From the NCBI RefSeq assembly GCF_016889705.1, contig NZ_CP069526.1, forward strand, positions 6,886,001 to 6,950,000: a stretch of DNA of 64,000 nucleotides, given 5' to 3'. Below the pieces are notes generated by a model. It worked only from the letters and a program-made list of their open reading frames with translations. It made no database searches and was not told where the DNA came from. This DNA is from Amycolatopsis sp. FDAARGOS 1241 (GTDB taxonomy: Bacteria; Actinomycetota; Actinomycetes; Mycobacteriales; Pseudonocardiaceae). A program made the translations under genes and the position numbers. Below, piece after piece: positions 57,550 to 64,000 of the stretch. Numbering within the stretch: position 1 is the stretch's first letter; every line of letters starts with the position of its first letter.

Positions 57550-58202
57550 GTGGCTTTGGTAACGGATCTCTTGAACTGGCTGCAAGGACTCCCGGAACCG
57601 GGCCTTGTCGCTGCGGCGGGCGGGCTGGTGTTCGCCGAGTGCACGATCGGGCTGGGTTTCGTCGCACCCGGCGAGTCGGCCTTGCTGACCGCGGCGACGA
57701 CGGCGACGACCGCACCGCGGTTCCTCACGTTGTGGGCCGTCGTGACGATCTGCGCGGCGCTGGGCGATTCGGTCGGCTACGCGCTCGGGCGGCGGTTCGG
57801 GCCGCGCCTGCGCGGGACGAAGCTGATCCGCAAATACGGCCTGGACGCGTGGGACAAGCGGCAGCCGTCCTCGAACGGCGGGGCGCGTGGGCGGTGTTCT
57901 TCGCGCGGTTCCTGCCCGTCTTACGGACGCTGACGCCGGCCGCCGCGGGCGCTTCGCGATTGCCGTTCCGGAAGTTCCTGCCCGCGACGGCCGCGGGCGC
58001 GCTGTGCTGGTCGGCCGTGCACATCAGCCTCGGGGCGGCGCTGGGCGAGGCGGCGAAACGGGTGGAAGGTGCCCTCAGCACGGGATTCCTGATCGCGGCG
58101 GCCGTGGTTGCCGGGGTACTGGTGTTCTTCCTGGTGCGGCTGAAGAAGCGCAAGGCGCTGGCCCCCGAAGTGGTGGAGGAGCCCGTGCGCGCCACGGAGT
58201 GA
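57550..58202 (+). pseudogene. DedA-family membrane protein with an apparent one-base deletion
   Basis: The first 102 codons (VTDLLNWLQGLPEPGLVAAAGG, FAECTIGLGFVAPGESALLTA, GDSVGYALGRRFG) are in one frame. The remainder (FLERRGA-type VLERRGAWAVFFARFLPVLRTLTP, then AAAGASRLPFRKFLPA and a final helix GFLIAAAVVAGVLVFFLVRL) is in another. The break falls at 57855-57861, where AAGCGG would restore the frame if read AAGGCGG. All DedA motifs are otherwise intact, so a sequencing error in a G run is as likely as a real mutation. Confidence 0.8.
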
Positions 58203-58253
58203 ACTATCCGGCCCCACCCGTTCGCGAGTGTTCCAGGCCTTACCGTCGAGGAC

Positions 58254-59124
58254 ATGACGCCACTCGATCTTCCGGGCCCCGTCGCGTTCGTGCTCGGCGG
58301 TGGCGGCAGTCTCGGCGCGTTGCAGGTCGGGATGCTGCGCGCGCTGGACGAAGCCGGTGTGGTGTCCGACCTCGTGGTGGGCACGTCGGTGGGTTCGCTC
58401 AACGCGGCTGTGCTCGCGCTGCGGGGCGGCGACCGGCTCGCGCGCCTGCGCGAAATCTGGCAGCACATGACGAAGCACGAAGCCTTTCCCGGCGGTGTCT
58501 TCAGTCAGGTCCGGACCCTTCGGCACAGCAAGAGGAACCTGTTTCCGAACACCGGCCTGGCGAAGATCGTCGACGACCGGCTCGGTGCGGGCCGCCGGTT
58601 CGAGGACCTGGCCCTGCCGCTGGCCGTCGTCACGACGGACGTCGAAACGGCCGAGCCGGTGCAGGTCCGGAGTGGGCCGTTGCGAGAACCGTTGCTCGCC
58701 AGCTGCGCGATCCCGGGCATCTACCCGCCGGTGCAGCACGACGGGCGGCTGCTGTACGACGGCGGGCCTGGTCGCGAACGTGCCGATGCGCCAGGCGCTC
58801 GCGATGGGTGCGAAGTCGCTCGTAGTGCTCGATTGTGCGTTTCCGGGCAAGATGCCCGGTCCACCGCGCACGTTCGTCGAGGTGATGATGTTCACCGCGT
58901 TGATCAGCATGCGCAACCAGGCGGCACTGGAGGCTCCCCTGGCGGCGCGGCGCGCGCCGGTGGTCTACCTGCCCGGGCCGGCGCCAGCGCGGGTGAGCCC
59001 GCTGGACTTCACGCGCACGGACCAGCTCGCGGAAGAGGCGTACGACGCGGCCCGCGGCTACCTCAAGGAACTCGTGGTCGACGGGCCCGGGCTCTACGGC
59101 GCTCCGGGCCTCCTCGTGACGTGA
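58254..59124 (+). pseudogene. Patatin-like phospholipase with an apparent one-base insertion
   Basis: Residues 1-169 (FVLGGGGSLGALQVGMLRALDE, nucleophile GTSVGSLNAAVLAL, and LLYDGG with the catalytic Asp) are in one frame. The rest (LVANVPMRQALAMGAKSLVVLD ... LKELVVDGPGLYGAPG) continues one frame over. The break is at 58763-58768 in GGCGGGCC, where one G too many explains it. The protein would be about 290 residues and catalytically complete if corrected. Confidence 0.8.
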
Positions 59125-59232
59125 TCCACACCACTGCGATGCACCGATCCGCTGCATGGGGCGTCTTCACGATCGCGTAGTTTTGAAAAAGAAGAAGCCT
59201 GCCGGCCCGCGATACCCCGCAAAAGAGACAAA

Positions 59233-60438
59233 ATGTTCCCGAAGAAGACTTTCCTTTCGGTTGCCGGAATTCTCGCGGCAACCTTGATGGTGTCGGCCTG
59301 TTCCTCCGGTGGGGACACCGGGGGGTCCGCGTCGCCCGCCACCGCGGACGGCTCGAGCCAAGCCGCTGCGCCCGCCGCGGTCGTGTCCATCGATCCGGCC
59401 GACGGCAAGGACATCAGCCCGACCACGCCGATCGTCGTCAAGGCAGCCAACGGGAAGCTCACCGACGTGACGGTGACGAACTCGAAGGGCAAGACGGTCG
59501 CCGGCAAGCTCACGTCGGACGGCTCGTCCTGGTCCAGCACCGAGGTGCTCGGCTACAGCGGCACGTACAAGATCGTGGCCCACGCCCAGGGCGCCGACGG
59601 CAAGCCCGTCGAAAAGGACGGCCAGATCACCACGTTGACGCCGACGAAGCAGGCGAACGCGAACCTGATCCCCGCTCCGTCGGCCGTGAAGTCGACCGGG
59701 GTCGGCGTGGGCCAGCCGATCGTGTTCAGCTTCGGTACCGCGGTGAAGAACAAGGCCGCAGTGGAGAAGGCCCTGTCGGTGGAGTCGTCGCCGAAGCAGG
59801 AGGGCAGCTGGTACTGGATGGACGACAAGAACGTCCACTACCGGCCCAAGGAGTACTGGCAGCCGGGCACCACGCTGACCGTCACGGCGAAGATCTACGG
59901 CGTCGACTTCGGCAACGGCGTGTACGGCGCCGAGGACCGTACCGAGACGTACAAGGTGCACGACTCGTGGATCGCCAAGGCGGACGGCAACACCGAGCAG
60001 ATGCAGATCTTCCACAACGGCTCGATGGTCAAGTCCATGCCGATCTCCATGGGCAAGGACGCGACGCCGACCCACCTGGGCCCGCACGTGATCTCGTTCA
60101 AGTCGGCGAACTACACGATGGACTCGTGCACCTACGGCGTCTGCCCGCCCGACCCGAAGGCCTACCGCTCCGACGAAAAGTGGTCCGAACGCATCTCGAA
60201 CGACGGCGAGTTCGTCCACGAGAACCCGAACAGCGTCGGCCAGCAGGGCAGCTCCAACGTGTCCCACGGCTGCATCAACCTCAACGCCGCCAACGCCGAG
60301 TGGTTCTTCCAGAACTTCGGCCTCGGCGACGTCGTGGAGGTCACCAACTCGGGCGGCCCGCAACTCCCGGTCTGGGACCTGTACGGCGACTGGTCCAAGT
60401 CCTGGACGGACTGGCAGAAGGGCTCGGCCCTCTCCTGA
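59233..60438 (+). CDS. L,D-transpeptidase lipoprotein (LdtMt2-like)
   Basis: 401 residues. A lipoprotein signal ends MVSACSS, with Cys as the lipidation site. Two Ig-like domains follow (about 55-140 and 145-250). The YkuD catalytic domain carries HENPNSVGQQGSSNVSHGCINL with catalytic His and Cys. It makes 3-3 cross-links in peptidoglycan, outside the membrane. The C terminus has the WDLYGDWSKSWTDWQKG segment typical of the family. Confidence 0.95.
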   Translation: MFPKKTFLSVAGILAATLMVSACSSGGDTGGSASPATADGSSQAAAPAAVVSIDPADGKDISPTTPIVVKAANGKLTDVTVTNSKGKTVAGKLTSDGSSWSSTEVLGYSGTYKIVAHAQGADGKPVEKDGQITTLTPTKQANANLIPAPSAVKSTGVGVGQPIVFSFGTAVKNKAAVEKALSVESSPKQEGSWYWMDDKNVHYRPKEYWQPGTTLTVTAKIYGVDFGNGVYGAEDRTETYKVHDSWIAKADGNTEQMQIFHNGSMVKSMPISMGKDATPTHLGPHVISFKSANYTMDSCTYGVCPPDPKAYRSDEKWSERISNDGEFVHENPNSVGQQGSSNVSHGCINLNAANAEWFFQNFGLGDVVEVTNSGGPQLPVWDLYGDWSKSWTDWQKGSALS

Positions 60439-60463
60439 CGGGGATTTCGCGCTGACAGGCCAC

Positions 60464-60497
60464 AAAGGCGCCGGAGCTACTTGGCTCCGGCGCCTTT
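60464..60497 (+). terminator. L,D-transpeptidase terminator
   Basis: Perfect 14-base arms AAAGGCGCCGGAGC (60464-60477) and GCTCCGGCGCCTTT (60484-60497) with loop TACTTG, followed by CTTCTTGTC. A classic intrinsic terminator. Confidence 0.92.
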
Positions 60498-61718
<1,221 letters not shown>

Positions 61719-61754
61719 GGCCCCGGGAGAACCATACGGTTCTCGACCGGGGCC
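61719..61754 (-). terminator. rRNA operon terminator
   Basis: Stem of GGCCCCGG plus GAGAACC (61719-61733) with GGTTCTC plus CCGGGGCC (61738-61754), a two-base bulge and loop ATAC. Read on the minus strand it is followed by TTTCTCC. It lies 15 bases after the 3' end of 5S rRNA. Confidence 0.85.
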
Positions 61755-61768
61755 CGACTCGAGGTAAC

Positions 61769-61886
61769 GTTCGGCGGCGTCCTACTCTCCCACAACCCTT
61801 CGGTTGCAGTACCATCGGCGCTACCAGGCTTAGCTTCCGGGTTCGGAATGGGACCGGGCGTTTCCCTGGCGCTATAACCACCGAAA
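61769..61886 (-). rRNA. rrf: 5S ribosomal RNA
   Basis: About 118 bases. Minus-strand landmarks are GGTGGTTATAGCGCCAGGGA near the 5' end, CCCGGTCCCATTCCGAACCC, GGAAGCTAAGCCTGGTAGCG and a 3' end GTAGGACGCCGCCGAAC. Ends are set from 5'-3' terminal pairing and may be off by 1-3 bases. It is last in the 23S-5S order of an rRNA operon. Confidence 0.95.
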
Positions 61887-61971
61887 CACTACGAAACAAC
61901 ACACACCATGTTTGTTTCCACACGGTGTGGTGTTTCAGAGCTGTAGAGTGGATGCGTAACATCTTCGTGGG

Positions 61972-64000
<2,029 letters not shown>

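Overview
The window is high-GC (about 70%) actinobacterial chromosome. The protein content points to Pseudonocardiales, most likely an Amycolatopsis-like organism: GTG starts are frequent, the nad and bio genes are arranged as in mycobacteria, there is a bcc-aa3 respiratory gene set, and the order of housekeeping genes closely follows the Mycobacterium tuberculosis segment Rv2188c to Rv2218. No tRNA gene, CRISPR array, prophage or intact insertion sequence was seen.

Region 1 (1-13 kb) is cofactor supply. A nadA-nadB operon diverges from its probable NrtR-type repressor, with a perfect palindrome between them that encloses a TATAAT box. Next come a free-standing LON-domain protein and a minus-strand biotin block (bioD, bioB, the biotin synthase auxiliary gene bsaP and a DUF2567 membrane protein). 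Two SulP-carbonic anhydrase fusion genes, one of them decayed, separate this block from bioA. A cytochrome P450 and a kinase-like protein follow.

Region 2 (13-35 kb) is cell envelope and respiration. It holds a PimB-like mannosyltransferase, a secreted NlpC/P60 hydrolase, an NYN-domain protein, a DEDDh exonuclease-UvrC-like fusion with a partial 3' duplication behind it, and ctaE-qcrCAB. A pseudo-receiver gene, trpD, a GlxA-type regulator with a divergent EamA transporter, ctaC-ctaF, asnB and adenosine kinase complete it. The qcr and cta products together form the cytochrome bcc-aa3 branch, although ctaD is not in the window.

Region 3 (35-57.5 kb) covers iron-sulfur, amino-acid and lipoate metabolism: erpA, an aldo/keto reductase, an IspD-like cytidylyltransferase beside cobT, ilvE, pepA, lpd, the lipoylated E2 gene, lipB and lipA. 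The lipoate genes make the cofactor carried by the E2 protein encoded a few kilobases upstream. A beta-lactamase-like gene in the middle is a pseudogene.

Region 4 (57.5-64 kb) holds a DedA gene and a patatin-like gene, each with one apparent indel, and an L,D-transpeptidase lipoprotein. A coding-poor stretch with a 17-copy hexanucleotide repeat follows. The 3' end of an rRNA operon lies on the minus strand: 23S (5' part beyond the window), 5S and a terminator.

Convergent gene ends are punctuated by near-perfect GC-rich hairpins, several of which share a GCGAAG outer stem.
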